Below are positions 11,582 to 24,218 of a stretch of DNA of 64,000 nt, piece after piece. Numbering within the stretch: the first letter of the stretch is position 1; each line of letters begins with the position of its first letter. A program made the position numbers and the translations under genes. Source of the stretch: Flaccisagitta enflata (lineage: Eukaryota > Chaetognatha > Sagittoidea > Aphragmophora); contig OZ231128.1 of assembly GCA_965153355.1 (NCBI GenBank), positions 6,324,001-6,388,000 on the forward strand, written 5' to 3'. The notes beneath the pieces were generated by a model, which saw nothing but the letters and a program-made list of their open reading frames with translations, was not told the DNA's origin and ran no database searches.

Positions 11582-12252
11582 GAGAGAGAGAGAGAGACAG
11601 ACAGAGAGAGAGACTTACGATTTATAGAAATAAGTGATATTTGTCTTTGTTTTACTTATCATTTTTAGTGCAAGTCAATTTAGGACTACGTATAGCACAA
11701 ATCAGACTATGATATTAAGAGAAAGACACAGAGTTAGTTTGTGATCCATTGCTGCATTGAATATTGAGAAAATTATCGAGCTTTGCACGTCTTATCGCGG
11801 GCTCGTTCAGTCGGCTGAAGGTCGTACAATTTTAAAGCGATGCTAACCAGTTGATCCCAAACAGTTGTCACTGATGGTACTTGGTAGGAGCAGCTACGCG
11901 AAAAAGTGACCAAATCAACTAGTCTAATCGACGGATGAATGGACGGACCAACAGACGGGTTGAAACTTGAAACTGAGTGGCTGTTGGAGTCGTGCGCGGT
12001 TGGGCAGGGGCACTGAAAAACAAGGCTTCTCAAGCACTTGAGCAGGAGCAGTGATGCGAAAAACGCCGAAAAATATTATATCGGAAATCTCGGAAATGGG
12101 AATAGCCTTAATTGGTATCCAATCCACTTCGAATTCGTCAAACCAAAACTGAAACGACGAAATAGACAAGCTTTTGTAAATTTTCTGCTTAACTCGATAT
12201 TTTTCTCATTTCTAAACTCTGATCTTATAGAAAGAAACCAGTTTTTTTTTTT

Positions 12253-12442
12253 AACAAGGTCGGATACACGGCTACCGAAGTCGCGTGCGGGTGTGCAGGG
12301 GCCATATTTGAGGTTATTAGACCATTTGGGCAAGAGCAGTGGGGTAAAATAAAATCATAAAAAAAGTAAAACCTGACAAACCGACCGACCAACCGACCGA
12401 CGGACAAAGCGGGTTGTAGAGTCGCGTGCACACGACTAAAAA
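12253..12442 (+). mobile_element. Helentron-like short element, subfamily A
   Basis: Representative member of a family repeated throughout the window. It starts AACAAGG(C/T)CGGATACACGGCTACC, contains a subterminal GTCGCGTGCGGGTG, a central CCGACCGACCAACC proto-microsatellite (GTCY on the other strand), then 'caaagcgggttgtagagtcgcgtgcacacgacTAAAAA'-type ending, where AGTCGCGT and ACGCGACT of the typical copies form a terminal hairpin followed by CTAAAAA. A 3' hairpin, a short subterminal repeat and a GTCY core are known features of Helentron/HINE-type elements. No coding capacity. Confidence 0.6.
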
Positions 12443-12496
12443 TCTCTTTGAGGGAGTTGTTAATTTTATCGAGAAAATCGATGAGATTTAAGTACA

Positions 12497-12618
12497 ACAA
12501 GGCCAAGTAGGCCATTAAGGTGCGACGTGTGGATCGTCAAACGAATGCGTTACCCGACCGACCAACCGACAGACCAACGGACGGACACAGCCAGTTATAG
12601 AGGTGCTTTGTCGCACCT
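12497..12618 (+). mobile_element. Helentron-like short element, subfamily B
   Basis: Representative of subfamily B, ~105-135 bp. It starts AACAAGGCCAAGTAGGCC, followed by AAGGTGCGACGTGTGGATCG, AACGAATGCGTTACC, a CCGACCGACCAACC core and an ending CAGTTATAGAGGTGCTTTGTCGCACCT. The terminal hairpin is AGGTGC/GCACCT and the head repeats the same GGTGCGAC word, so head and tail share a subterminal repeat, as in subfamily A but with a different stem. Confidence 0.6.
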
Positions 12619-13033
12619 CATTGGAGATGATTCTGATCGGCGCATTATAGGCCCTCTTTTTCCCTCCAAAATATTGACGTCTTACTCATTTTTGAGAGAA
12701 TTAAAACAGTTAACACGGACGCTTCGCGGAAATAAGAAAGCCAAAGCCAAAAGCAATCTTGAAGTTTTTCTATTTTTTCTTCAACTTAAAAATCGAACAT
12801 TGTTGTAACTAAAAATTTTCCTGACTGTTGTGGGTAGCTCCTTCATTTAAGCTCTTGCAGCGGTCTCATTATGAACTGATGAAAAAGGAATCTTCCTTGA
12901 ACTTGCCCTTGCTCTTAAATCTGCACTTGCATGCTGATCGCGGCCGTGTGGTTTTATCGTATTCTATTTCCTCTTATAGTAATACAATAAAGGCGGCTAA
13001 TCGCCGTAGGAAAATAGTCGTAAATGCTGGGAA

Positions 13034-13147
13034 AACAAGGCCAAGTAGGCCAATAGGTGCGACGAATGCTTTACCGACCAACCAACCAACCAACCGACTG
13101 ACGGACGGACACAGCCAATTATAGAGGTGCTTTGTCGCACCTAAAAA
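13034..13147 (+). mobile_element. Helentron-like element, subfamily B
   Basis: Complete copy from AACAAGGCCAAGTAGGCC to TCGCACCTAAAAA. Its core is an (ACCA/ACCG)n run of six tetramers. Confidence 0.6.
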
Positions 13148-13153
13148 GATAAA

Positions 13154-13722
13154 ATAGTCGCAAAAGCGTTAGATGGTCAGCGGTACCCGTGCCTTGCTTA
13201 AATTCGTTGTGGTTGAAGTTGAGGGGGCAGCAGTGCAGCAGCCCCAAAGGGGTCGATGACCTATGCTTTCACCTGTATGGGGGATTTTCTCCTCCTCCGT
13301 CCCTCCCCCTCAAATCCCAGTCTCAAGGCCCAAATTTCAATCTCAAGGCCCAAATCTCAGCCTCAAGGCCCTAATCCTAGCCTCAAGGCCTAAATCCAAG
13401 CCTGGAGGCAGAGATTTGGGCCAAGGCCGGGATCTGGGCCTCTTGGCTGAGATTTTGACCTTGAGGCTGAGATTTGGGCCTCACGGCTGAAATCTGGGCC
13501 TCCAGGCTAGGATTTAGGCTTTGAGGCTAGGATTTGAGCCTTGAGGCTGGGATTTGGGCCTCAAGACTGGGATTTGGGCCTCGAGACTGGAATTTGGGCC
13601 TCGGGACTGGGATTTGAGGGGGGGGACGTAGGAGAAGGTGTAGGAGGAGGAGAAGGAAGAGAAAATCCCCCATATGTGTGAAAGCACAGGTCATCGACCC
13701 CTTCGGGACCGCTGCCCAAAAA
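13154..13722 (+). mobile_element. Palindromic array cassette, subfamily D
   Basis: Head AGTCGCAAAAGCGTTAGATGG and GGTCAGCGGTACCC, left arm CAGCCCCAAAGGGGTCGATG...ACCTATGCTTTCACC, then an array of ~20-bp units of the type GGGATTTGGGCCTCAAGACT (first inverted, then direct), and an inverted right arm GTGAAAGCACAGGTCATCGACCCC ending GACCGCTGCCCAAAAA. Other copies are at 20259-20907, 34211-34500 and, decayed, 21340-21640. No coding capacity; mechanism unknown, but the A-rich end after a GC hairpin resembles subfamilies A and B. Confidence 0.6.
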
Positions 13723-13849
13723 GGGAGGGTGGGACCTTTGAGGGAGTGCTACAGAACAGAAATAAGCAACTTGTTCTGTAAAGTTGTGTTTCATGAGAGG
13801 GAGGGCGGAGGCCAGTGAGAGCGGAAATACCTGTTCCGAGATTTTCAAC

Positions 13850-14060
13850 TCAAGCGTTACCGACCGACAGACCAAACAACCAACCAACAGACAGAGCCTC
13901 TTAAAGAGGTGCTATGAGCCTATGGCGCACCTTAAAGGTTTTTTAAGGCACTTTTTTGGGTACAAATGTTGAAAGGGGGCATTAGGTGTTGATGGGGGTT
14001 CGATGCCCCCGCCCACCTGTCCACAACAATATTGTGACCCTGATACTGTTTTGGCGTATA
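13850..14060 (+). mobile_element. Fragments of Helentron-like elements
   Basis: 13860-13935 carries a CCGACCGACAGACC core and an AGAGGTGC...GGCGCACCTT hairpin tail, a stem variant of subfamily B with a longer loop. 13985-14045 carries a reversed head block with 'tgcccccgcccacctgtcc' and 'acaacaatattgtgaccc', also seen at 38070-38110 and 42530-42570. Confidence 0.45.
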
Positions 14061-14214
14061 GAGCTTTTTGAGCTCGCGGCTCCTGCCCAAATGCCCCAGT
14101 GACATTTTATATTACTGCCCCATCCCGGCCACACGCAATTGGGCTAGCTGTGTATCCGACCTTGTTTCTTTTATTGCCCCTGCTCACTAGCACGCCACGA
14201 AACTTAAGCAGCTA

Positions 14215-14822
14215 CTATCTTCGCCAAAAGAAACGCGACACCCTGGGAAAGATATTATTTATTGACCATAATCTGACAAAATTTAGCAATTGAGAGGGTT
14301 TGTATATCAATTAATTTCTTTTTATGAGAAACAAATCAGGCTGTGAGTCTAAATTGCAGTTTCTAATGCACTTCTTCATTAACAGATTTGATAACCTTTT
14401 CTCATTTGTCCACAGTTTTTGCAAGCCTATGATTTTTAAAACATGTCTATTTTTTTGCTTGCTATTTCCAAATGGTTTGAACTACAGAACCCAGATTGCG
14501 CTCATCTTTTAGATTTTTCAATGTAGATTAATTTGCTTTTTTGGAAAAAGTATCTAGCTTTTCCAGAAGCTGAGAAAACTTAAGTTAAACTTACATGAAA
14601 TTTTTTCCATTCTTTTTTTGCAATTTTTTATCAATTCTGAAAATGACTATTTCCCTTCTTCTGCTTGCCATTTCTAAACAATTTAAGATATAGTTACCAG
14701 ATTGGACTCATTTTGTAGATCTTTTGGAGAAGATTAATGCGTTTTTTTACAAAAGTTTCTAGCTTCTCTAGACGTCAAGATATTCAAGGTAGAAGGTGTC
14801 GCGTTTCTTTTGGCGAAGATAG
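14215..14822. mobile_element. 608-bp Tc1/mariner-like MITE (CTATCTTCGCC termini)
   Basis: 28-bp perfect inverted termini starting CTATCTTCGCCAAAAGAAAC are flanked by TA on both sides, the target site of Tc1/mariner elements. The interior has three diverged copies of an 'agcttttccagaagctgaga'-like block, shared with the 17347-17943 element, and no transposase. Confidence 0.8.
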
Positions 14823-15248
14823 TACGTCCTTTACTCGTTCATTTACTAAATGCAACTTCTCATCTGGTATCCTTGCCGTATATTTACTCTGTTTCCCTTC
14901 TATATTTGATTTGTGATTTATTAATATCATTTGTTATTTTGTTAATTCGTTCAGTCAATTTGTTAATTGCCACATCCAGTTTTGTTGACGTATCTAATAC
15001 GCCCACACGCTTTTGATTGAGTAACAACCTATTTAGTCGCGTGCACGCAACTCAACACCCCACATTGTCCGTCGGTCGGTTGGTTGGGTTGGTCTGTCGT
15101 TCACATTTTCTATGATTTTTATTTTTTTGGACCTCACTGCTCCCCCCCGGCTCTCTTAGGCTTGAACCTAAAAAGAAAGAACTATGTAAAATTCTAAGAT
15201 TGTTTATTAAGCAAAATGTAGTGTTTCCATAGATAGGAATTTTCTTTT

Positions 15249-15452
15249 AACAAGGCCGGATATACAGCTACCCCAGTCGCGTGCGGGTGGGCAGGAGCAG
15301 TGCTGGAGAAGGTCACCAGAGCATATGGGCAGGAGCAGTAGGCTCAAAAAGTTCAAAAACGCCAAAAAAGTAAAAAGGGGACTAACCAACTGACCAACCG
15401 ACCGACCGACGGACCGACATAGCGGGGTGTAGAGTCGCATAGCACGCGAATA
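15249..15452 (+). mobile_element. Helentron-like element, subfamily A
   Basis: Starts AACAAGGCCGGATATACAGC and ends AGAGTCGCATAGCACGCGAAT; two bases of the terminal hairpin are mutated (cgcAt, cgaA), so the copy is probably old. Core of GACCAACCGACCGACC. Confidence 0.6.
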
Positions 15453-15606
15453 GGAATGAGTTAGCACTGCTGTATGACACAGAATTCGAGAAATGAATGA
15501 TATAACTCGTTTTTTTTTTTTTGTGTAAGTCATGGGCATACAAATCAAGAATTATCCATTAGAAAATCATATTTTTGAAAATAAAGGAAAAATTCATAAT
15601 TTTCAG

Positions 15607-15840
15607 GTTCATTTTGAATGATGAATTTTGTTAATCCTAATACAATTCCCTTTTATTTGATAGGTCGCACTGAAGGGTTTTGTATATAAATAACATTTTC
15701 ATTTTTTAAGCCACCGTTACAAAAATTATAACGGTGTCTTAAATATGAAAATTGTATATTATATCAAAACTATATAGTGCAACCTTAAAGGGAATTGCAC
15801 CAGAATTAACAAAATGATGTCAAAAATGAGTCAAACTAAC
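15607..15840. repeat. Inverted repeat related to the 45.0-45.7 kb palindrome
   Basis: Two ~110-bp arms face each other around 15720: 'ttttttaagccaccgttac' against 'aacggtgtcttaaatatga'. The central words AAGCCACCGTTAC / AACGGTG are also at the centre of the 45053-45671 palindrome, indicating a family. Ends are too decayed to define a target-site duplication. Confidence 0.55.
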
Positions 15841-16039
15841 CTGCTAAATTCTTTATGCAAAACAACGCTGAAAATTGTTATTTTCAAAAAGCGCTCTAGG
15901 GATGATTTCCTACTGAGAAGTTCTTGTTTTGCATACCCATGACCTACACAAAAATGAAAAAAAAAACAAGAGTGATATCATTCTTGTCTCGAATCCTCTG
16001 TCAGACAGCAGTGTTAAAGTAATAAGAAAAGTAAAGTTT

Positions 16040-16166
16040 AACGGATTGACGGACAGACCAAGGGATGGACCAAGGGATGGACCAACAGACCAACGGACCG
16101 GCGGACTGACACACCAACGAACCAACGGATAACCCGGGTTGTAAAGTCGCATGCACGCAACCAAAA
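16040..16166 (+). mobile_element. Helentron-like element, 3' part
   Basis: Only the GTCY-type core (gaccaagggatggaccaacagacc) and tail GTCGCATGCACGCAACCAAAAA remain; the AACAAGGCC head is missing. Confidence 0.45.
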
Positions 16167-16639
16167 ACAACTGCTGTAGTGTAGCAATTCAAAATTATAA
16201 ACAAGTGTCATCAGAAACATAATGTAACCGGGCCCGATTTTTTTCTATCGGCCCGCTAAAGTTTTGAGAAGCGGGCCTTGCTGGCCGGCTCAAAAAACAA
16301 CTTTTTTTCAGGTCTGCACATTAAAGCTCCACCCACCTGCCCCTGCCCACTCGCATTACCCCTCTATCCCACCACAAGCTATGATTTAATGGTCATGTGT
16401 GTATCCGGCCTTGTTTTGTTTTCTACTTCGTCATTAGCATAAAATTTCTGCCTATCTGAAAAAATTTTCCTTTTTCATGGCGCTTATCACAGAAAACATG
16501 GTGGGTTTCATATCACATTTTTTCTTTCATTTGCTTTTTCAATTAGCGAATTAATGAATCAATTTTGAAAATCCTTTTTAGATCAGGTGTCAAAACGGTT
16601 CAATACTGGCATTCTTTTTAATTTTCCGCAAAATCTGAA

Positions 16640-17240
16640 TGTAGTACGGGGACCTCTGCCTTTAGCTAGCTCACTGCTACAGGTCCTTCTGCTCTCTGGC
16701 TCTGGCTCTCACTACCTTGCCTCCTCAGCTTCTCCTTCCTCCTGATTGGCTGTTGCTCTCTCTCACCTCTGCTACCTGCCTCATCTTCCCCTTTTGCTCT
16801 GCTCTTCCTTCCTGACTTTTGCATCCCTGGTCTAGCATCTGGCAGAGGCTTCCCCACCCACCTACTAGGACACACCTCTCTCTTTTCCTGCTCATTTACA
16901 GGGACCTGTGGTCGGAATGACCACGTCCCTTGAGCATTTTAGGGCATCCCTTGAGTTTCCCCCCCCCCCCTTTAGCAGTCATGACAGCGAGCTGCCTTTG
17001 CTCTGCTTGGGTTGGCTTATTTCGTGAGGATTATACATATAATATATTCTATATATATTTCCCTTTTGCCTAGACTGAGGTTTGGCAGGACACTTATACC
17101 CGCGGGCCCTTCTCAGGTCTTTCTTCTTTAGGCAGGGCAGGGTCATCTTGGCAGGCGACATTCTCTTTTGGTTCCCTTTTGGGCATTCTCAACTGACCCC
17201 CTCTTTTCCCCGTTATTATACTGAATATGAAAATTCAGTT
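16640..17240. other. Compositionally distinct block, possible retroelement remnant
   Basis: This block is richer in GC than its surroundings and contains none of the local repeat families. On the minus strand it includes a lysine/arginine-rich open stretch and a purine run (aaagggggggggggaaac near 16960) that could be a retroelement polypurine tract. No reverse transcriptase or integrase motif is visible and no long terminal repeat pair was found, so the identity is open. Confidence 0.25.
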
Positions 17241-17346
17241 GTCAGTATTGCCCTACTTTTTTTCAAGTTTTCAATCAGATTTTTGGCAAAATTACCTCTC
17301 CGACGCATTAGTTTCGTTACTGAATTAAATACCATCAATTAGTGTA

Positions 17347-17943
17347 CTACCTTGGAAAAAAATATAGAACCAACAGAGGAATTGTTTGATTTCCCATTCT
17401 TACATCATATAAAACATTCTACTGATTGTACTAGTATTTCACATAACCTTTTTCTTAATTAACTTATCCGATTTTACCTTTGGAAGGCAATTTGTAAACC
17501 ATTTTTTTCATAAAATCATGCTATTGTTCCATTCCTTTTGTTAGACTCCTATGGACTAATTATATCAAAGACATGTTTTTATTTTTTTACTTGTCATTTC
17601 TAAACGGCTAAAGCTACAGTGACCAGATTGCGCTCATCTTGTAGATTTTTTGACATAGATTAATTTGCTTTTTCTTAAAAATTCTCTAGCCTATCCAAAA
17701 GCTGAGATAATCTAGATTGAAGGTGTCTCTAATTTACTTTCAATCCTATCTCATCAATTATTTTGCAAATTTCAAAATAACTGTTTTCACTCATATGTTT
17801 GTCATTTTTAAACGAAAAAAGCTACAGGTGCCAGATTGCACTCATTTTGTAGATTAATTTGATCTTTTTACAAAGTTATCTGCCAGTTTTTAAAGCCGAG
17901 ATATCTTAAGTTGAGGTTGGTTCTATATTTATTTCCTAGGTAG
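17347..17943. mobile_element. 597-bp Tc1/mariner-like MITE (CTACCTTGG termini)
   Basis: Inverted termini CTACCTTGGAAAAAAATATA against CTACCTAGGAAATAAATATA, each continuing AGAACCAAC, flanked by TA. Length and internal blocks ('acttgtcatttctaaacggc', 'cagattgcgctcat') match the 14215-14822 element, so the two are relatives. No transposase. Confidence 0.8.
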
Positions 17944-18029
17944 TATGTCTTTAACTATTTTTGAGCCTGCTTTGAACTATCAGTCTATTAGTCTCTTGTT
18001 TTTTCATCAATTCTTTAGTACCAAACCTT

Positions 18030-18170
18030 TTTAGATATGTCCACCAGGAACGCATCTCTTTAAGAGGATTTGTCTGTCCGTCTGTCCGTCCATCTGTCCG
18101 TCCATCCGTCCATCGGTCCTTCTGTCAATCCGTCTGTCTGTTAAGCCTGTGCAAAAACCGCGTTTCTTGG
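18030..18170 (-). mobile_element. Helentron-like fragment with GTCY core
   Basis: ACGCATCTCTTTAAGAGG followed by a (GTCYGTCC)n run of ~75 bp; looks like the tail and core of the AGATGCG/CGCATCT stem class. Confidence 0.4.
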
Positions 18171-18368
18171 CTGTTTTAGGCCACGGTTAGTTTCTACACT
18201 GAATTCAAATGATCGACAAGCATGTTTTGAGTGCCTCCTTCACTACTTCAGATTGTCCATCTGTTTCTCTTTATATGTCACATGTTCAATATTAGTACAG
18301 ACACAGTTCAGACGCATCGTTGCCCAGTCGGGCTTGTTTTATATTGCACTAACATCTACTGACTTTTT

Positions 18369-18990
18369 GGGCAGCGGCCCCGAAGGGGACAAAGTCCTAT
18401 AGAACACAGAGGCATCTGTCCGTCCGTCCGTCCGTCCGTCTGTCCGTCCATCCGTCCATCGGACCGTCTGTCCATCTGTCTGTCTGTCTGTCTGTCTGTT
18501 TGTCCATCTGTCCGTCCGTCCGTTCATGTGTCCGTCCATCCATCCGTTCGTCATCCGTCTGTCCGTCCATCCGTTCGTGCCGTTCATCCTCAGGGCTTTG
18601 TCTCCTTTTGGGCATATTCTGACCCAATATCTGCCAAATAGGCCAAATCCAAGCTATATGGCCCAAATCCAAGCATAATGGCCCAAATCCAAGCAAAATG
18701 GCCCAAATCTGGCCAAAAAACCACAACTCTAGCCTGAGGCTTACATTGTGGCCTCCGATACCTAGATACCTAGATTTGGGCCATTTTGCTTGGATTTGGG
18801 CCATTATGCTTGGATTTAGGTCGTTTTGCATAGATTTGGGCCATATTGCTTGGATTTGGGCTAACTGGCAGGATTTGGGTCAGAATATGCCTTAAAGGAA
18901 ACAAAGCCCTGAGAATGGGGCAGGGGGGGACGAGTGGACGTACGGATGGAAGGACAGACAGATTGCCCCTGTGTTCTACAGGACTTCGAA
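18369..18990. mobile_element. Degenerate palindromic array cassette, subfamily C
   Basis: Left arm GGGCAGCGGCCCCGAAGGGG...AAGTCCTATAGAACACAGAG, a GTCY run, an inverted pair of 20-bp arrays of the type ATGGCCCAAATCCAAGCA / TTGGATTTGGGCCATT, and a right arm CCCCTGTGTTCTACAGGACT. The array sequence differs from the 31-, 33- and 51-kb copies although the arms are the same. Confidence 0.55.
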
Positions 18991-19513
18991 GCCTAACGCG
19001 GGGGTTTGTGCTCATAGGCTCAGATTTAAGTTTCGCACCTCTGATTGGGCCTCAAGACCAACGGATTGCATTGAAAATTCGGAAACCCGTTTTTTGTCAC
19101 GTTCTGTTTTTCCCCAATTGCATCAAAGACACTATAGTTACAATTTTTGCATATTACGACTTCATTTCTGGTCGTTCCGGTCTATTTAAAGCTATATAAA
19201 GCTACAAAAAGTTATCAAAAACTATCAAAAGCTATTTAAAACTATTTGAAGCTATTCAAAGCTATTTAAAGGTAGTTGATAAACATAAAACGAAATGTCT
19301 GTGTCTCTCTGTCAGTCTGTCTGTCTCTCTGTCTGTCTCACTGCATCTCTGTAGTTATCTCTCTATGAGACCAAAACCAAGAGAATTGTTTCAGCATTTA
19401 TGTTATGTGGATGTTATCGAATCTCATGTTAACCATGTTGGAGAATGATTGATCATTTTCAAATTTTGGTCATTTTCAATCATAATATTCTTGATAAAAG
19501 AAATATATAAATG

Positions 19514-19942
19514 TTAAAAAATCTCAGGATTATGTCAAAATTGTGGGATTTTACTGTCCATCCCATTCTAGACCAATTTTGACCCCAGGAATCCAAATCT
19601 GCATTAAAAAATGGTCTCAGGTCAATATTTCGATAGGCTACAGCTACATTTATCAGGTCAAAATACTATATAAGGTGGAAATTTGTCAATCTGATTGCAG
19701 ATTCAAAATCCTTGCAAAAAGTTGTGTGAAGATTTTGATTCTGCAATCAGATTGACAAATTTCCAATTTTGAAAATTTGACCTTATATAGTATTTTGACC
19801 TGAGAAATGTAGCCGTAGCCTATCGAAATATTGACCTGAGACCATTTCTGACTGCAGATTTGGATTCCTTGGGTCAGAACTGGTCTAGTACGGGATGGAC
19901 GGTAAAATCGCCCAATTTTAACATAATCCTGAGATTTTTTAA
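19514..19942. repeat. 430-bp palindromic element
   Basis: Arms of ~200 bp are inverted copies (TTAAAAAATCTCAGGATTAT at the left end and its complement at the right; 'aaatttgtcaatctgattgc' near the centre at ~19730). It looks like a foldback/MITE copy. No clear target-site duplication. Confidence 0.7.
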
Positions 19943-20041
19943 TATAAATGTTAATAAGTAAAAATTTTAAACAATAAATAATCAAAGTGTATGAAACTAG
20001 AATTTAAATATGAAACCTTAAATATTTAAGGTTAAATGTTA

Positions 20042-20208
20042 AACAAGGCCGGATACACGGCCAATACCAGTCGCGGACGGGTGGGCAGGGGCGGAAATGA
20101 GTGTTTTCCCACTTTTCGACTCAAGCGTGATGGCCGAACCGACCAACCAACCAACCGACGGACGGACGGACAAAGCCTCTTATAGAGTCGCTAGTCCGCG
20201 ACTAAAAA
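20042..20208 (+). mobile_element. Helentron-like element, subfamily A variant
   Basis: AACAAGGCCGGATACACGGC head, core ACCAACCAACCGACGGACGG and tail AGAGTCGCTAGTCCGCGACTAAAAAA. The stem is AGTCGC/GCGACT with loop tagtcc, and the head reads CAGTCGCGGACGGG, so head and hairpin differ from other A copies in the same way. Confidence 0.6.
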
Positions 20209-20258
20209 AGAGGAAACAGAAAAACAATATATCAAATACTAAAAGTAGAAAAGTCAAT

Positions 20259-20907
20259 AGTCGCAAAAGCGTTAGATGGTCAGCGGTACCCATTGCCCCT
20301 AGGTGAGTGAATGTGGGTGTGAGGGGGTTAGAAGGGCAGCGGCCCCAAAGGGGACGATGACCTATGCTGTTTTTATTTGGGCCTCAAGGATGGAATTAGG
20401 GCCTGGAGGCTGGAATTGGGGCCTTGAGGCTTGGATTAGGGCCTTGAAGCTGGGATTTGAGCTTCGAGGCTGGGATTTGAGCTTCAAGGCTGAGATTTTA
20501 GCTTCGAGACTGTAATCTGAGCTTTGAGGGTGGGATTTGAGCTGTAAGGCGGGGATTTGAGCTTCAAGGCTGGGATTTGAGTTTCGAAGCTGGGGTTGAG
20601 CTTCGAGGCTAGGATTTGAGTTTCAAGGCTGGGATTTGTGCCTTGAGACTGGGATTTTAGCTTCAGGGCTGGGATTTGAGCCTCAAGGCTGGGATTTTAG
20701 CCTGGAGACTGAGATTTGAGCCGCGAGGCTGGGATTTGAGCTTCAAAGCAGGGATTTAAACCTCAAAGCTAGGATTTGGGTCTTGAGACTAGGATTTGGG
20801 CCTTGAGGGGGGGGACGGAGAAAGAGAGGAAGAAGAAGGAGAAGGAGAAATTTCCCCTATGTGTGAAAGCATAGGTCATCGGCCCTTTAGGGGCCGCTGC
20901 CCAAAAA
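20259..20907 (+). mobile_element. Palindromic array cassette, subfamily D
   Basis: Same head (AGTCGCAAAAGCGTTAGATGG) and arms as the 13154-13722 copy, here with about 20 units of ~20 bp of the form GGGATTTGAGCTTCAAGGCT, ending GGGGCCGCTGCCCAAAAA. Units are variable, suggesting an older array. A-rich low-complexity sequence follows to ~21140. Confidence 0.6.
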
Positions 20908-21339
20908 GGAAAAAAATCAAAAAGTAAAAAAAAAAATTTAAAAGAAATAAAAAAAAAAAAAAAATGAAAAGTAAAAAATAGAAAAAAAAATAAAAAATAA
21001 AAGATGAAAAATGAAAAGTGAAAAAGGAAAAGTAAAAAATGAAAAGTGAAAAGTAAAAAATGAAAAGTGAAACGTGAAGAATAAAAGATGAAGAATGAAA
21101 AATGAAAAATAAAAGATAGAAAATAAAAATAAAAAAAATCATTATTATTGGTGAATGTAATATATAACATTCTTTTTTTTTCAAATGGTCACAAAAAATT
21201 CATAATGAGTAGACAAGAGGGACAAAAAGTGACAGCAATAATAATGCCTCAAATAACGCCATATAGACGCCAGAATGGCGTTACGATGCCATGGAGAATA
21301 CCGGAAATGGTGGTACTACAGAAGTCGTTATGCAATGGG

Positions 21340-21640
21340 TTGCTCAAGACTGGGATTTGGATCTTGAGGCTTAGTTTTCTAGGCTGAGATTTGAGCTTTA
21401 AGGCGAGGATTTAGGCCTCAAGGCTGGGATTTAAGCCTCAGCCCTTAGGAATTTGGCTTTCAGGCTAGGATTTGCGCCTTGAGGGTGGAGATTGGGCTTT
21501 GAGGCTGGGATTTAGGCATCGAGTCTTGGATTTGAGTCCGGGAGGGGGAGGAGATGAAGAAGGAGAAGGAAGGAGATGAGGAAATTTTCCCGTTTGTTGA
21601 AGTATCAAGGTTGGGCCCCTTTGAGGCTGCTGCTCAATGA
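21340..21640 (+). mobile_element. Decayed subfamily D cassette
   Basis: About ten ~20-bp units (GGGATTTGGATCTTGAGGCT type) followed by a mutated right arm 'cccctttgaggctgctgctc'. The head and left arm are absent. Confidence 0.45.
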
Positions 21641-21649
21641 AATGAGGGA

Positions 21650-23280
21650 CCAAGATTTATACTCATCATAGAAGGACTTTTGTTACTTTTGGGTCTGCTA
21701 TAGGGGGGGGTGAAACTGTGCTCAAAAAATATTTGCTCCTGAGAAATTCCCATTGAATTCTATGGTGAATGGAAGGAAATTGCGGTCCTACTTAGATCAT
21801 ATCAAATATTTTGCTTATATTTTATTTTCAATTCATTTTTTTTTAACGAGGGCAACCTAGCAGTCGCCTGCGATAGGCAGGAGCAAAGGTTGAAAAATGA
21901 TTGCGTTTGTTACCGACTCAGGGATCTACTGATTATCTAAAGAGTCGCGTTCATTGTTTCTCAAAGAAAAAAAAGCAATATCTGCAAAAATCTTTTGTAT
22001 CTATGATTAAAAAATCTTTAAGTCGGACAAGGATTGGGGCTTAGCAGTCCTGACAATTTTGCTGCCTTACAGGGCTGGTGACAGTTTCCACGAACGATGC
22101 ATTGAGTTGTTTTCCATTTGGAAATTAGGTTGATGCAATTAGATATTACTACGTGTTTTAGATGTTAGTGACATAACCCATCCAATTAATGAAGCATTTT
22201 GTTCTCAACCTGCACCTTTCACCTTGCACGACGTCACCCACACCTTGTAACCCGCATCCTGCGATCTCTTGATATAATACGTAGCTGCTAACATGGAAGA
22301 ACATCAGTTCAGTCAAAAAAGATTCAGATATCAGTGTCTTTTTCATACTTTCTATGCAAAAGTATTCTTTCGCCTTAATGTCGGACTGCAAAGTTGATAA
22401 AACTTTTTTAAAAAGCATCACTAGATTAATCTAAATTCTTAACTCTTTAGGCCGGAAGTTTTTTTTTTCTAAGATATCATTAACGCAAAATCTAAGTCGC
22501 GAAAAGGTCAGAGGATGGCATAAACCCTGATACAATACCCTGATACAGTAAAGCGACCATTTAAGATGCGAGATGCAGCTTGGTTCCGACGAATGTTGAA
22601 AAGACGAAATGCTATCCGTACTTGTCTTTGGAAAATGATTTGCAGGCCATGGTCAAATTCTCCCTGACGTATTTTCTATCAGGTAGGTGAGCATAAAATT
22701 GCCATCAAATCCACAGAATCGATGTGGTTACCTGATTTGGCTAATTGCGCACAAAAGATTTTGCTCAGCAATTCAGGTTCCTTGTATCTGACTAAGTTAT
22801 CGAACTAAGTATATCAATCTTGTATGTATGTACTCATTGCCACATGTTTTTTTGACATGTGAGTCAACTTAATGTTGACAGTATTTCTTTGGTCCAAAGG
22901 TTTTCATGTGCGCAAAAAATGAAAAAAAAAATGAATGACTTTTTTCAAAAATCATAATCTTATCAACAAAATTGTAACGCCTCAACACAGCAATTGCTTT
23001 GCTTCTTTCCAGTATTGTATTCACACCATTCAATCAATCAATTTTTTCTACTTTAAGCTATTCAGATGAGATTGAACGTAGGTAATGGTAAATCAATTCC
23101 TCAACAATTCAATTGGATATCCCTGGTCCTCAAGGAATCCTTGAATTGAGTGGCAGTGGAGAAGCTAGAAATGAAAAAAATACTAGTCGTGATTAATCAC
23201 TGACAATATAGGCCTGTCAAAATAGATACGATTTGCTGTTTGATCTAGGGAATTCTCATCTCCATTAGTGACTGTGAGAG
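21650..23280. other. Gene-poor stretch, nothing recognised
   Basis: AT-rich sequence without a convincing exon or a repeat boundary I can define. A subfamily-A-like scrap (acgagggcaacctagcagtcgcctgcg) occurs near 21845-21875. A minus-strand open stretch at 22158-22421 lacks family similarity and splice context and was not called. Confidence 0.4.
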
Positions 23281-23283
23281 ATA

Positions 23284-24216
<933 letters not shown>

Positions 24217-24218
24217 TA

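Noticed and set aside
13189-13887. Pro-rich frames in the 13-kb cassette
   Set aside because: They cover the 20-bp array and arms; both strands are open and no homology was recognised.
16001-16220. Frames rich in VRRSVGLSV / TDRPRDGPTDQ (repeated at many loci)
   Set aside because: They are translations of the GTCY tetranucleotide core of Helentron-like elements.
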